The notes below the pieces were generated by a model that was not told the DNA's origin, did no database searches, and was given only the letters and a program-made list of their open reading frames with translations. A stretch of 64,000 nt of DNA from Rouxiella badensis (lineage in GTDB: Bacteria; Pseudomonadota; Gammaproteobacteria; Enterobacterales; Enterobacteriaceae), in the NCBI GenBank assembly GCA_026967495.1, contig CP114060.1:1922001-1986000 (forward strand), written 5' to 3'. Both the position numbers and the translations under genes were made by a program. Position 1 is the stretch's first letter; the number at the start of each line of letters is the position of its first letter. Of the stretch, positions 36,054 to 46,747 are shown one piece after another.

Positions 36054-38397
36054 ATGAAAGGTCTCAGCGGTGAGCGCGGCTTCTTTTGGCTGAGAATCGC
36101 GCGTTTTTTTCCTGCTGATACTGACGGGAGGCGCGCTGCTGTGGGCGGCAAACCGTATCTGGCCACTGCCTCTGCAAGAGCTGCCGGTCGCGAGAGTGGT
36201 GACCGCAGAGGACGGTACGCCGCTTTGGCGCTATGCCGATGCACAGGGTGTGTGGCGTTATCCCGTTAAACTGGATCAGGTCTCGCCGTACTATTTGCAG
36301 GCGCTGTTGACCTACGAGGACCGCTGGTTCTGGGATCATCCCGGCATTAATCCGCTGTCGCTGCTGCGTGCCAGTTGGCAAAATATTCATCACGACGGCA
36401 TCGTTTCAGGCGGAAGTACGCTGTCGATGCAGGTCGCGCGGCTTATCTGTCCCCATCCGCGCACTTTTGCGGGCAAACTGCGCCAGATTGCCCGTACTCT
36501 CCAGCTCGAGTGGACGCTGTCGAAATCGCAAATTCTTGAAATTTATCTTAATCGTGCCCCCTTCGGCGGTACCTTACAGGGCATAGCGGCGGCCAGCTGG
36601 ACCTATCTGGGCAAACCGCCTTCTGAGCTAACGCCAGGCGAGGCGGCGCTGCTGGCCGTTTTACCGCAGGCACCGAGTCGGCTGCGTCCCGACCGATTCC
36701 CCGAACGCGCTCGTGCCGCAAGAGACAAGGTGCTCTCCAGACTGGCGGAGTATCACGTCTGGCCGCAGAGGCGCGTCGACGAGATTCGTCAGGAGTCCAT
36801 CTGGCTTGCCCCGCGTCAGGTGCCACAGCTTGCCCCGCTGCTGGCGAGAAGGCTCACTAGCCATAATAACCGCACCATCGTGACCACAACGCTCGACGCT
36901 AATCTGCAAAGGCAGCTTGAGGAGCTGGCGGCAGGCTGGAAAAACCAGCTGCCGGCGAAAACCTCCGTCGGGGTTATCGTGGTTGAAAGTTCGACGATGG
37001 CGGTAAAGGCCTATCTTGGCTCGGTCGATTTCAAAGACAGCAGCCGCTTTGGGCAAGTCGATACGGTCAGCGCATGGCGCTCGCCGGGGTCAACCCTCAA
37101 GCCTTTCCTCTATGGGCTGGCGCTGGACGATGGCTTGATAACTGCGGAGTCGCTGTTACAAGACGTACCAAGGCGCTTCGGGGATTATCGTCCGGGCAAT
37201 TTTGACACCGGTTTTCATGGGCCAGTCAGCGCCAGCGAAGCGTTGGTCAGGTCGCTCAATCTCCCTGCTGTGCAACTGCTCGATGCTTACGGGCCAAAAC
37301 GTTTTACTGCGAATTTACGCAACGCCGGTATTCACCTGCGTTTTCCCGCTAACAGTGACCCCAGTCTGGCGGTCATATTGGGTGGCACAGGATCGCGGCT
37401 AGACCAACTGGCACAGGCTTACAGTGCGCTGGCGCGGGGCGGTAAGGTCGCCAGATTACGCTTTGAACCTCAACAGCCTTTGGTCGAACGCAGGTTGATG
37501 TCGCCGGGAGCGGCATGGATTATCCGACGTATCCTGGGCGGGCAGGCACTCCCGCAACCCGACAATACGTTGCCCGGCACGGTTCCATTGGCATGGAAAA
37601 CGGGCACCAGCTACGGCTATCGCGATGCGTGGGCGATGGGGGTGAATCCGGGATATATCATCGGCGTGTGGGTAGGGCGCCCTGATGCCACGCCGGTTGC
37701 CGGTCAGTTCGGCTATGCTACGGCAGTGCCGCTGCTCAATCAGGTGAACAATTTGTTGGTCAGCTCTGCGCGTTACAGCCTGAAGATGGCGGTGAGTGAC
37801 CCGCGTCCGCCATCGGTTGGGATTGCCACGCTGTGCTGGCCCGGCGGACAGCCGCTCAAGGCGGGTGACACCAACTGCCGCCAGCAGCGCCAAAGTTGGA
37901 CGCTCGACGGCACGCTGCCGCCCACGCTCCCAGCGCCTGGGCAGGAGTCGCAGGCCGGGAGTCTGATTACGCTGTGGGTCAATTCACAGGGCCAGCAGGT
38001 CGCGGCCAACTGCCCGAATTCTCACGCTACTCAGGTGGCGCTATGGCCGACGCCGCTCGAACCCTGGCTGCCGCCCGAAGAGCACCGTAGTCAGCGTTTG
38101 CCGCCGCATGACGCGAGCTGCCCGCCGCTGGGCAAATCTGCAGTACAGCCGCTTTTGCTATTGGGAATACGCGATAACGCGATCCTCAAGCCTCTGCCGG
38201 GGCAACGCAGTCTCTCTCTGCGAATCGAGTCGCAGGGCGGGGCTGGGAGACGTTGGTGGTTCCTCAATGGCGAGCAGGTGGAGAACGGCGCCGACAATCG
38301 AATCTTTCAGGCCACGCTAAGCCAGCCGGGCCAGTATCAACTGTCGGTGCTGGATGAGAGCAGTCAGGTTAGTACGCTCAATTTCACCCTTGATTAA
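36054..38397 (+). CDS. pbpC: penicillin-binding protein 1C (one frameshift near the start)
   Basis: About 781 residues when read through. The N-terminus MKGLSGERGFFWLRIARFF breaks in the T run 36104-36110; one more T gives a continuous membrane helix FFLLILTGGALLWAA and then NRIWPLPLQELPVARVV, matching E. coli PBP1C. The glycosyltransferase domain has YEDRWFWDHPGINP and GGSTLSMQVARL. The transpeptidase has SPGSTLKP and KTGTSYGYRDAWA, followed by the BiPBP_C domain near the end. Unless corrected, only a GTG-started form from 36196 lacking the anchor would be read. Confidence 0.92.
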
Positions 38398-38581
38398 TGA
38401 TTTTGTTTATAGAAAATGAGGCCTTTGCGCCACAAAGTGAATCAGTGACACATTTTTTTAATCAAATGTTGTTATTCCTGTAGGCAAGCGTTACTTAGCC
38501 CCCTATAATCGGCGCCATTTTCCGGCAGTGTTAACATTTAATCGACCTGCACAAACTCTAAAGTCAGACAGAGGTTTTTTT

Positions 38582-39007
38582 ATGACTATCGAACGTACTT
38601 TCTCTATCATCAAGCCAAACTCCGTAGCTAACAACGACATCGGTGCTATCACTGCGCGTTTCGAACGTGCTGGCTTCCAGATCATCGCTTCTAAAATGAT
38701 CCGTCTGAGCAAAGAAAAGGCTGAAGGCTTCTACGCTGAGCACAAAGGTCGTCCATTCTTCGACGGTCTGGTAGAGTTCATGACCTCTGGTCCAGTTGTT
38801 GTTCAGGTTCTGGAAGGCGAAAATGCCGTTCAGCGTAACCGTGACATCATGGGCGCAACCAACCCAGACAACGCTCTGGCGGGTACTCTGCGTGCTGATT
38901 ACGCTGACAGCTTCACTGCTAACGCCGTTCACGGTTCTGACGCGGTTGAGTCTGCACAGCGCGAAATCGCTTACTTCTTCGACGAAAGCGAAATCTGCGC
39001 TCGTTAA
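38582..39007 (+). CDS. ndk: nucleoside diphosphate kinase
   Basis: 141 residues. Active-site His in NAVHGSDAVESA, KPNSVANNDIGAI near the N-terminus and the usual GATNPDNALAGTLRADY. Balances nucleoside triphosphate pools using ATP. Earlier in-frame starts are rejected because MTIERTFSIIKP is the conserved beginning. A 184-base gap after pbpC holds its own promoter region. Confidence 0.97.
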   Translation: MTIERTFSIIKPNSVANNDIGAITARFERAGFQIIASKMIRLSKEKAEGFYAEHKGRPFFDGLVEFMTSGPVVVQVLEGENAVQRNRDIMGATNPDNALAGTLRADYADSFTANAVHGSDAVESAQREIAYFFDESEICAR

Positions 39008-39115
39008 TAAGAAGTTAGGTTTAGGTCGGTTTACTACGCTAATTGGCTGATACAATAAATTTGTATTAGCTGGCTTTCATTAATAGCCACCTCGCCTTAA
39101 AATTTGTACAATGTT

Positions 39116-39148
39116 GCGCCCCAAGGGTTTTACTCTTTGGGGCGTTTC
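39116..39148 (+). terminator. ndk terminator
   Basis: CGCCCCAA pairs with TTGGGGCG around a 12-base loop, followed by TTTCATTATTTC. Confidence 0.7.
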
Positions 39149-39246
39149 ATTATTTCTGTAGTGGTTTGAGCAATGAGCATTCGTGGGCGATTTAAGGCCC
39201 GCACTTCCTTCGAGCCATAACGTGTAACAACGAGGCCAATAAAAAT

Positions 39247-40482
39247 ATGTCCAGTACCATCGAATTAGATATTCCGGTTCTCAGCTCGTCTGAAATCGAC
39301 TCCCTGAACGTCATCCGCGCTGAAAATGCTGCTAAAGCAGAATTAGCTGAGAAATCAGCGGCCCCGGTGAGCGCCAAAATTAACCTTCTGGATTTGAACC
39401 GCAAACAGATGCGCGAGTTTTTCATCAAAATGGGTGAAAAACCGTTCCGTGCGGATCAGGTCATGAAGTGGATGTACCATTACTGTAGCGATGATTTCGA
39501 GGAAATGACCGATATCAATAAAACGCTGCGTAACAAGCTGGCGAGCGTTGCCGAAATCCGTGCTCCGGAAGTTGCCGTTGAGCAACGTTCTGCAGATGGC
39601 ACCATCAAATGGGCTATCCAGGTCGGCAATCAGCAGGTTGAAACTGTTTATATTCCTGATGGCGATCGCGCCACGCTGTGTGTGTCCTCACAGGTAGGCT
39701 GCGCGCTGGAATGTACTTTCTGCTCAACCGCTCAACAGGGCTTTAACCGCAACCTGCGCGTTTCTGAAATCATCGGTCAGGTCTGGCGTGCCGCGAAGAT
39801 TATCGGTGCGGCAAAAGTTGCCGGTACTCGTCCAATCACCAACGTGGTGATGATGGGCATGGGTGAGCCGCTGCTTAACCTGAACAACGTGGTTCCCGCG
39901 ATGGAAATCATGCTCGACGACTTCGGTTTCGGGCTGTCAAAACGTCGCGTGACCCTGTCTACTTCCGGTGTGGTTCCTGCGCTGGACAAGCTGGGCGACA
40001 TGATCGACGTGGCGCTGGCTATCTCCCTGCACGCACCGAACGATGAAATTCGTGACGAGATTGTGCCGATCAACCGCAAATACAACATCGACACCTTTCT
40101 GGCTGCCGTTAATCGTTATTTGGGGAAATCTAACGCTAATCAGGGTCGCGTTACCGTTGAATACGTTATGCTTGACCACATCAACGACGGTACCGAGCAC
40201 GCGCACGAGCTGGCTGAAAAGCTGAAGGATACGCCGTGCAAGATTAACCTGATCCCATGGAACCCCTTCCCGGGGGCGCCATACGGTCGCAGCTCCAATA
40301 GCCGCATCGACCGTTTCTCCAAGGTGCTGATGGACTACGGCTTTACCGTTATCGTGCGTAAAACGCGCGGCGACGATATCGATGCCGCCTGCGGACAGCT
40401 GGCGGGCGAAGTTATTGACCGTACCAAACGTACTTTGAAGAAAAAAATGGCCGGTGAATCTATTATGGTTAAAAGCGTATAA
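39247..40482 (+). CDS. rlmN: 23S rRNA/tRNA adenine-C2 methyltransferase RlmN
   Basis: 411 residues, about 27 longer than E. coli at the N-terminus (MSSTIELDIPVLSSSEIDSL and on). Radical-SAM cysteines Cys152, Cys156 and Cys159 (CALECTFC), and the second catalytic cysteine in DDIDAACGQLAG. Methylates A2503 of 23S rRNA and A37 of some tRNAs; needs a [4Fe-4S] cluster. A shorter start is possible but the ATG has acceptable spacing from ACGAGG. Confidence 0.95.
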   Translation: MSSTIELDIPVLSSSEIDSLNVIRAENAAKAELAEKSAAPVSAKINLLDLNRKQMREFFIKMGEKPFRADQVMKWMYHYCSDDFEEMTDINKTLRNKLASVAEIRAPEVAVEQRSADGTIKWAIQVGNQQVETVYIPDGDRATLCVSSQVGCALECTFCSTAQQGFNRNLRVSEIIGQVWRAAKIIGAAKVAGTRPITNVVMMGMGEPLLNLNNVVPAMEIMLDDFGFGLSKRRVTLSTSGVVPALDKLGDMIDVALAISLHAPNDEIRDEIVPINRKYNIDTFLAAVNRYLGKSNANQGRVTVEYVMLDHINDGTEHAHELAEKLKDTPCKINLIPWNPFPGAPYGRSSNSRIDRFSKVLMDYGFTVIVRKTRGDDIDAACGQLAGEVIDRTKRTLKKKMAGESIMVKSV

Positions 40483-40544
40483 ATAGATCGTGGTTCTGAG
40501 CTTGCATGGGTCTTCTTATCGGTAGAAGGGTAAAAGGATTTAAT

Positions 40545-41306
40545 ATGGCGATAATGCAGTGGAAAGGGTTCTTCGCCGCGAGCGCGGCAGTCTGTCTTCT
40601 GGCGGCCTGTTCGGGTTCAAAGCAACCGCCGGTCGAGGCCGCCTCGGGCGCGCCTCAAACCCAACTTCAGTTGGGAATGGAGTATTTGTCGCAGGGGAAC
40701 ATGCCTGCGGCAAAGGCCAATCTGCAACAGGCGGTCGACGCCTCGCCTCAGGATTATCGTAACCAGCTGGGAATGGCATTGTATGAGCAAAAAAACGGCA
40801 ATAACGACGCCGCGCAAAGCCGCTACCAGCAAGCGTTAAAGCTCGCCCCTCAAAATGGAACTGTCCTGAATAATTACGGTGCGTTTTTGTGTAGTTTAGG
40901 GCAGTATGTACCGTCACAACAGCAGTTTAGCATCGCTGCCCGTTTACCTGATTCCGGTCCGGTAGCTGACAGTCTTGAAAATGCAGGCTACTGTTTTCTG
41001 AAGGCTAATCAGTATGATGAAGCAAAAGTGTTGTTGAGTCAGGCGCTGAAAAACGATCCTGACAAAGGCACGCCTTTGATGACTCAAGCCAACGGGCAGT
41101 TTAAAGCAGGGAATCGCGCCGACGCGCAAGTATTACTGGATGTATATCAACATGTTCTGCCAGCCAGCGCTGACAGTCTTATGTTACAAATTCGTTTCGC
41201 GGCGTTAGCAGGCAAACCGGACAACGTTCAACGTTACGGCAAGCAGCTTGCGCGGAATTTTCCACAATCCCAACAGTACCAGCAGTTCTTAGCTAATGAA
41301 TACTGA
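40545..41306 (+). CDS. pilW: PilW/PilF-like TPR lipoprotein
   Basis: 253 residues. Signal peptide with lipobox LLAAC (Cys22), then about five tetratricopeptide repeats (LGMEYLSQGNMPAAKANLQQ, NQLGMALYEQKNGNNDAAQ and others). Family members are pilotins for type IV pilus secretins; no pilus genes lie in this window. Present between rlmN and rodZ in several Enterobacterales but not at this position in E. coli K-12. An in-frame ATG 13 codons upstream is less suitable; AAGGA precedes ATG 40545. Its last 11 bases overlap rodZ. Confidence 0.85.
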   Translation: MAIMQWKGFFAASAAVCLLAACSGSKQPPVEAASGAPQTQLQLGMEYLSQGNMPAAKANLQQAVDASPQDYRNQLGMALYEQKNGNNDAAQSRYQQALKLAPQNGTVLNNYGAFLCSLGQYVPSQQQFSIAARLPDSGPVADSLENAGYCFLKANQYDEAKVLLSQALKNDPDKGTPLMTQANGQFKAGNRADAQVLLDVYQHVLPASADSLMLQIRFAALAGKPDNVQRYGKQLARNFPQSQQYQQFLANEY

Positions 41307-42288
41307 AGCCACTCAAGATAAAAGTACTAAAGTGACCGCGGGTGAGCGCCTGCGTCAAGCTCGTGAGCAGTTGGGACTCAGCCATCAGGCTGTGGCAGAA
41401 CGTCTTTGCCTGAAGCTTTCGACTATTCGCCAAATCGAAGAAGGAAATACGCCAACCGACCTGGCGCCGACTTTCTTGCGCGGTTATATCCGCTCTTACG
41501 CAAAACTGGTCCACGTTCCTGAAGAGGAACTGGCATCGTTAATTGGCAAGCAGGCGCCAATCAATGTGCCAAAAGTGGCTTCTATGCAGGGCGTATCGTT
41601 ACGCAAGTCGCGCAAAAAGCGTGATGGCTGGCTGATGGGCTTTACCTGGTTGATAGTTTTCGTGGTGCTCGGCCTGACCGGCGCATGGTGGTGGCAAAAC
41701 CATCAGGCGCAGCAGGAAGAGATTGCCAATATGGCGGACCAATCTACCGCACAGCTAAACCAGGATAATGCTCAGGGGCAGTCAATTCCCTTGAACACCG
41801 GTAGCGCATCTTCTACAACCGCAGCCCAACCTGCTGCTCCAGCGACTGCCTCTGGCAACGCTGCGGCTACGCAGGCGCAAAACGCTGTGCCGCTGAATAC
41901 GACGCCAGATACCGCTGCAAACGCGGATCCAGCGCAGACTCAGGCCCCGGCTGCGGACACTACAAGCCAGCCGAACTCGGCTGAGACTCCGTCTTCTGCA
42001 TTGCCAACCGGTGATGCACAGGCTAGCGCCACTGCGGCTGATGCAGACGCTGTGGCAATGACTTTCAAAGCAGACTGCTGGTTGCAGGTTAACGACGCTT
42101 CCGGAAAAACATTGTTCAGCGGCGTGAAGAAAGGCGGAGAAACGCTAAACCTGAAAGGTAAAGCGCCGTATAAATTGAAAATCGGTGCACCTGGTGCCGT
42201 CGAGATTCAATACCAAGGTAAGCCGGTTGATCTAAGCCGTTTTGTTAAATCAAACCGTGTTGCTCGTCTGACTTTAGCCGCTCAGTAA
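41296..42288 (+). CDS. rodZ: cell-shape protein RodZ
   Basis: 330 residues. Cytoplasmic Xre-type helix-turn-helix (GERLRQAREQLGLSHQAVAERL), a membrane helix GFTWLIVFVVLGLTGAWWW near residue 115-135, an Ala/Thr/Gln-rich periplasmic linker (about 150-250) and the C-terminal beta domain (DCWLQVNDASGKTLFSG). Bridges MreB to the elongasome. Starts inside the end of pilW (ATGAATACTGA), suggesting translational coupling. Confidence 0.95.
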   Translation: MNTEATQDKSTKVTAGERLRQAREQLGLSHQAVAERLCLKLSTIRQIEEGNTPTDLAPTFLRGYIRSYAKLVHVPEEELASLIGKQAPINVPKVASMQGVSLRKSRKKRDGWLMGFTWLIVFVVLGLTGAWWWQNHQAQQEEIANMADQSTAQLNQDNAQGQSIPLNTGSASSTTAAQPAAPATASGNAAATQAQNAVPLNTTPDTAANADPAQTQAPAADTTSQPNSAETPSSALPTGDAQASATAADADAVAMTFKADCWLQVNDASGKTLFSGVKKGGETLNLKGKAPYKLKIGAPGAVEIQYQGKPVDLSRFVKSNRVARLTLAAQ

Positions 42289-42301
42289 CAGCGTCTTGAC
42301 T

Positions 42302-42331
42302 CTGGCCTGCCCTTGCAAGAGGGCAGGCCAG
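42302..42331 (+). repeat. perfect hairpin between rodZ and ispG
   Basis: CTGGCCTGCCC and GGGCAGGCCAG pair perfectly over 11 bp with an eight-base loop. No T run follows, so it is more likely an mRNA-stabilising or partial attenuation stem than a full terminator. Confidence 0.6.
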
Positions 42332-42357
42332 GACGATCGCAACGATGGAGAGTACAA

Positions 42358-43479
42358 ATGCATAACCAAGCACCCATTACCCGTCGCAAATCAACCCGGA
42401 TTTACGTCGGCAAGGTGCCTGTCGGTGATGGTGCACCAATCGCGGTGCAATCAATGACCAACACCCGCACCACCGATGTCGCCGCAACCGTCGCTCAGAT
42501 TAAAGCCCTTGAGCGCGTCGGTGTGGACATTGTTCGTGTTTCTGTTCCAACCATGGACGCTGCTGAAGCCTTCAAGCACATCAAACAGCAGGTTAACGTT
42601 CCGCTGGTTGCCGATATCCATTTCGACTACCGCATCGCCTTGCAGGTTGCCGAATACGGCGTGGACTGCCTGCGTATTAACCCGGGCAATATCGGTAATG
42701 AATCGCGTATTCGTTCAGTCGTTGACTGCGCGCGCGACAAAAATATTCCTATCCGTATCGGTGTGAACGGCGGCTCACTGGAGAAAGATCTCCAGGAAAA
42801 ATATGGCGAACCTACGCCTCAGGCCCTGCTGGAATCAGCGATGCGTCACGTCGATATCCTCGACCGACTGAACTTCGATCAGTTCAAGGTCAGCGTTAAG
42901 GCGTCTGACGTTTTCCTGGCCGTCGAATCTTATCGTCTGCTGGCCAAGCAAATCGTGCAGCCCCTGCACCTCGGTATCACCGAGGCCGGTGGCATGCGCA
43001 GCGGCTCGGTAAAATCAGCGATCGGCCTCGGCCTGCTGCTGTCTGAAGGTATCGGCGATACGCTGCGTATTTCACTGGCGGCGGACCCGGTAGAAGAAGT
43101 GAAGGTTGGCTTTGATATCCTCAAGTCGCTGCGTATTCGCTCGCGCGGGATTAACTTTATCGCCTGCCCGACCTGTTCTCGTCAGGAATTCGACGTGATA
43201 GGCACCGTCAACGCGCTGGAACAGCGTCTTGAAGACATCATCACCCCGATGGACATCTCGATCATCGGCTGTGTGGTGAACGGTCCGGGTGAAGCGCTGG
43301 TTTCTACCTTGGGCGTGACCGGCGGTCATAACAAGAGTGGTTTCTACGAAGACGGCGTTCGTCAAAGAGAGCGTTTTGATAATGAGCTGATGATCGATCA
43401 GCTTGAAGCGAAGATCCGCGCCAAAGCGGCCCTGATGGATCAAAGTAAGCGCATCGTTATCAATCATCTCGAAAAGTAA
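42358..43479 (+). CDS. ispG: 4-hydroxy-3-methylbut-2-enyl diphosphate synthase IspG
   Basis: 373 residues (E. coli 372). [4Fe-4S] ligands in CPTCSRQEFD and CVVNGPGEAL; N-terminal barrel with RKSTRIYVGKVPVGDGAPI. Catalyses the penultimate step of the MEP isoprenoid route and is essential in E. coli. The start MHNQAPITRR is chosen over an upstream GTG-type codon; GGAGAG lies upstream. The need for a cluster here is relevant to the missing isc genes. Confidence 0.97.
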   Translation: MHNQAPITRRKSTRIYVGKVPVGDGAPIAVQSMTNTRTTDVAATVAQIKALERVGVDIVRVSVPTMDAAEAFKHIKQQVNVPLVADIHFDYRIALQVAEYGVDCLRINPGNIGNESRIRSVVDCARDKNIPIRIGVNGGSLEKDLQEKYGEPTPQALLESAMRHVDILDRLNFDQFKVSVKASDVFLAVESYRLLAKQIVQPLHLGITEAGGMRSGSVKSAIGLGLLLSEGIGDTLRISLAADPVEEVKVGFDILKSLRIRSRGINFIACPTCSRQEFDVIGTVNALEQRLEDIITPMDISIIGCVVNGPGEALVSTLGVTGGHNKSGFYEDGVRQRERFDNELMIDQLEAKIRAKAALMDQSKRIVINHLEK

Positions 43480-43564
43480 CCTGAGTCTCGCGCTGCATTG
43501 CCAGCGCGCCTGCCCTTTGGGCTGAATTAGACTGAACCCGATATGAGGCGTTGACGTATCCGCA

Positions 43565-43594
43565 TTGAACCTCAGGATACAAAACCCCTATAAT
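43565..43594 (+). promoter_or_regulatory. sigma-70 promoter of hisS
   Basis: TTGAAC (43565-43570), 18 bases, then a perfect TATAAT (43589-43594), 37 bases upstream of the hisS GTG start. Confidence 0.75.
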
Positions 43595-43630
43595 CGGGTT
43601 CATTTTTATAAAAAAAGATAGAGAACTGAC

Positions 43631-44905
43631 GTGGCAAAGAACATCCAGGCTATCCGCGGCATGAACGATTATCTGCCAGCAGACACTGCACTGTGGCAGC
43701 GTATTGAAGGTACGCTCAAGCAAGTCCTTGGCACCTACGGCTACAGCGAAATCCGTATGCCGATTGTAGAGCAGACCCCGTTATTCAAACGCGCGATCGG
43801 TGAAGTCACCGACGTGGTTGAAAAAGAGATGTATACCTTCGAGGACCGCAACGGCGAGAGTCTGACCCTGCGCCCTGAAGGCACCGCTGGCTGCGTTCGT
43901 GCCGGCATCGAGCATGGTCTGCTGTACAATCAGGAACAGCGTTTGTGGTACGTCGGACCCATGTTCCGCTATGAGCGTCCGCAAAAGGGCCGTTACCGTC
44001 AATTCAATCAGCTGGGTGTCGAAGTGTTTGGCCTACAGGGTCCAGATATCGACGCAGAGCTTATCATGCTTACCGCCCGCTGGTGGCGTGAACTGGGCAT
44101 CGCCGAGCACGTTTCCCTCGAGCTGAACTCTATCGGTTCACTGGAAGCGCGCTCCAACTATCGTGATGCGCTGATCGCCTTCCTTGAGCAACATATTGAA
44201 AAGCTCGACGAAGACTCTAAACGTCGTATGTATACCAACCCGCTGCGCGTTCTGGACTCTAAAAATCCAGAGGTTCAGGCATTACTGAACGATGCACCGG
44301 AGCTGGCGGACTACCTCGACGAAGAATCTCGCGAACACTTTGCAGGTCTGTGTGAACTTTTAGGCCTCGCAGGTATCCCATATACGGTCAATCAACGTCT
44401 TGTACGCGGTCTGGACTATTACAACCGTACCGTATTCGAGTGGGTAACCACCAGTCTTGGTGCGCAGGGGACAGTCTGTGGCGGCGGTCGCTATGACGGT
44501 CTGGTTGAGCAGCTTGGCGGGCGTGCGACCCCGGCAGTAGGTTTTGCCATGGGTCTTGAGCGTCTGGTGCTGCTGGTTCAGGCCGTTAATCCTGATTTCA
44601 AGGCGCCGCCAACGGTCGATGCTTACGTGATTTCTTCCGGTTCGGGCACGCAGGGCGCGGCGATGCAACTGGCTGAAAAACTGCGTGACGCACTGCCAGA
44701 GCTGAAAGTCATGACTAACTACGGCGGCGGCAACTTTAAAAAGCAGTTTGCCCGTGCCGACAAATGGGGGGCGCGTATCGCCCTGGTATTAGGCGAGGAC
44801 GAAGTCGCGGCTCAGCAGGTCGTCGTTAAAAATCTGCAAAGTGGTGAGCAAGAAACGCTGGCGCAGAGCGATTTGGCTGTGCGTCTGGCCTCGATGTTAG
44901 GTTAA
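43631..44905 (+). CDS. hisS: histidyl-tRNA synthetase
   Basis: 424 residues, class II synthetase: motif 2 in MFRYERPQKGRYRQFNQLGVE, the histidine signature LVRGLDYYNRTVFEW, motif 3 in GFAMGLERL. The start is GTG, as in E. coli (MAKNIQAIRGMNDYLP). First gene of hisS-yfgM-bamB. Confidence 0.97.
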   Translation: MAKNIQAIRGMNDYLPADTALWQRIEGTLKQVLGTYGYSEIRMPIVEQTPLFKRAIGEVTDVVEKEMYTFEDRNGESLTLRPEGTAGCVRAGIEHGLLYNQEQRLWYVGPMFRYERPQKGRYRQFNQLGVEVFGLQGPDIDAELIMLTARWWRELGIAEHVSLELNSIGSLEARSNYRDALIAFLEQHIEKLDEDSKRRMYTNPLRVLDSKNPEVQALLNDAPELADYLDEESREHFAGLCELLGLAGIPYTVNQRLVRGLDYYNRTVFEWVTTSLGAQGTVCGGGRYDGLVEQLGGRATPAVGFAMGLERLVLLVQAVNPDFKAPPTVDAYVISSGSGTQGAAMQLAEKLRDALPELKVMTNYGGGNFKKQFARADKWGARIALVLGEDEVAAQQVVVKNLQSGEQETLAQSDLAVRLASMLG

Positions 44906-44918
44906 GGAGAAGGACCAC

Positions 44919-45539
44919 GTGGAAGTCTATACCACTGAAAATGAACAGGTTGATGCCGTCCGCCGCTTCTTTGCCGAGAATGGTAAAGCGCTGGCTATTG
45001 GCGTCGTCGTGGGTATTGCTGCCTTAGGCGGTTGGCATTACTGGCAGACTCATGAGAACACCGCTCTGACCGAAGCCTCGGCGTCTTATCAGCAGGCAAG
45101 CACTGCGCTGACGTCTAACAAAGCCGATGGCGTGGCCAATTTAGAGAAGTTTGCTCAGACCAACAGCAACAGTTATGGCGTTTTTGCTGCCTTGCAGCTG
45201 GCCGATCACTTCGTTGAGGCCAAAGATTTCGTTAATGCCGAAAAACAACTGACGCAGGCGAGCCAGCTGACTAAAGACGAAAACTTATTATCACTGGTTA
45301 ACTACCGTCTGGCACGCGTTCAGCTGCAACAAAACAAGCTGGATGACGCGCTGAAAACCCTCGACAACGTCAAGGGCGACGGCTGGATGGCGATGCAACA
45401 AGAGGTCCGCGGTGACGTTCTTCTGGCGAAGGGCGATACCAAAGGTGCCAGGGATGCATACAGTAAAGGCCTTGATTCCAAGCCATCTCAAACGCTGCAG
45501 ACTTTGCTGCGTATGAAATTGAATAACTTATCCAGCTAA
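44919..45539 (+). CDS. yfgM: YfgM, ancillary SecYEG translocon subunit
   Basis: 206 residues. Short cytoplasmic N-terminus, a single membrane helix ALAIGVVVGIAALGGWHYW (about 24-42), then a periplasmic tetratricopeptide-like domain. In E. coli YfgM binds PpiD at the Sec translocon and helps periplasmic chaperone transfer. Start is GTG 44919 with AAGGAGAAGG before it; 13 bases after hisS. Confidence 0.92.
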   Translation: MEVYTTENEQVDAVRRFFAENGKALAIGVVVGIAALGGWHYWQTHENTALTEASASYQQASTALTSNKADGVANLEKFAQTNSNSYGVFAALQLADHFVEAKDFVNAEKQLTQASQLTKDENLLSLVNYRLARVQLQQNKLDDALKTLDNVKGDGWMAMQQEVRGDVLLAKGDTKGARDAYSKGLDSKPSQTLQTLLRMKLNNLSS

Positions 45540-45550
45540 GGGGAACCCCG

Positions 45551-46733
45551 ATGCAATTGCGTAAAACACTCTTGGTGGGATGGGTTTCTGTTGCCCTGCT
45601 GAGCGGCTGTTCATTGTTTGGCGGCGAAGAAGACGTCGTTAAAATGTCCCCGCTGCCAAAAGTTGAAAATCAGTTTACGCCGACCGAAGTGTGGAGCACT
45701 TCCGTGGGTGATGGCGTAGGTCAGTATTATTCTCACCTGCATCCGGCCTGGCAAGACAACACCATTTACGCCGCCGACCGTTTTGGTATCGTGAAGGCGC
45801 TGGACGCCAGCAACGGCAAAGAGAAGTGGAAGGTTGACCTGTCCGAAAACCCGGGCTTCTTCTCTAGCAACATCTCCGCCGAGGCTCTCTGGCGGCGTGA
45901 CCGTTGACGGTTCAAACCTGTATATTGGCAGCGAAAAAGCCGTCGTTTACTCGTTGAACACCGCTGACGGCAAGCTGGCGTGGAAAACAACCGTAGCCGG
46001 TGAAGCCATTTCTCGTCCGGTAGTCAGCGGCGGTCTGATCTTGATTCACACCAGCAACGGTATTCTGCAGGCGCTGAACCAGAAAGACGGTAGCATCGCG
46101 TGGAGCGCCAACCTCGATATGCCAACGCTTTCCCTGCGTGGTGAATCGGCGCCAGCCGTTGCCTTTGGGGCTGCCATCGTTGGCGGTGACAACGGTCGCG
46201 TCAGCGCGGTGCTGTTGAAAGAAGGCCAGATGATCTGGCAGCAACGTATTTCTGAGCCAAGCGGTGCGACCGAAATCGACCGTCTGAGCGACATCGATAC
46301 CACGCCTGTTATCGTTAACGGCGTCGTATACACCGTTGCCTACAACGGCAATCTGGTGGCGATGGACCTTCGCTCCGGTCAGATCATGTGGAAGCGTGAC
46401 GTCGGTTCGGTTAACAACATCGTGATCGACGGTGACCGTATTTACATGGTCGACCAGAATGACCGCGTGATGGCACTCAACACCCAGGGTGGTGTCACTA
46501 TCTGGACGCAAAGCGCACTGCTTCACCGTCTGGTGACCGCTCCAGTGCTGTACAACGGCTATCTGGTGGTTGGCGATGCTGAAGGCTATCTGCACTGGAT
46601 GAACACCAATGATGGTCGCTTTGTCGCCCAACAGAAAGTGGACTCCTCTGGCCTGTTGAGCGCGCCGATTGTGGCAAGCGACAAGCTGGTTGTGCAGGCT
46701 AAAGGCGGCGAGGTTTACTCCTTCCAGCGTTAA
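45551..46733 (+). CDS. bamB: outer-membrane assembly lipoprotein BamB (one frameshift)
   Basis: 393 residues when read through (E. coli 392). Lipobox LLSGC (Cys20) and an eight-bladed PQQ-type beta-propeller with repeated blade ends such as NGKEKWKVDLS, DGKLAWKTTV, DGSIAWSANL and SGQIMWKRDV. Supports BamA in folding beta-barrel proteins. The frame breaks at 45883-45884; removing one G gives SNISAELSGGVTVDGSNLYIG. All later blades are intact. Confidence 0.94.
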
Positions 46734-46747
46734 TCCCCTGCGTCCTG

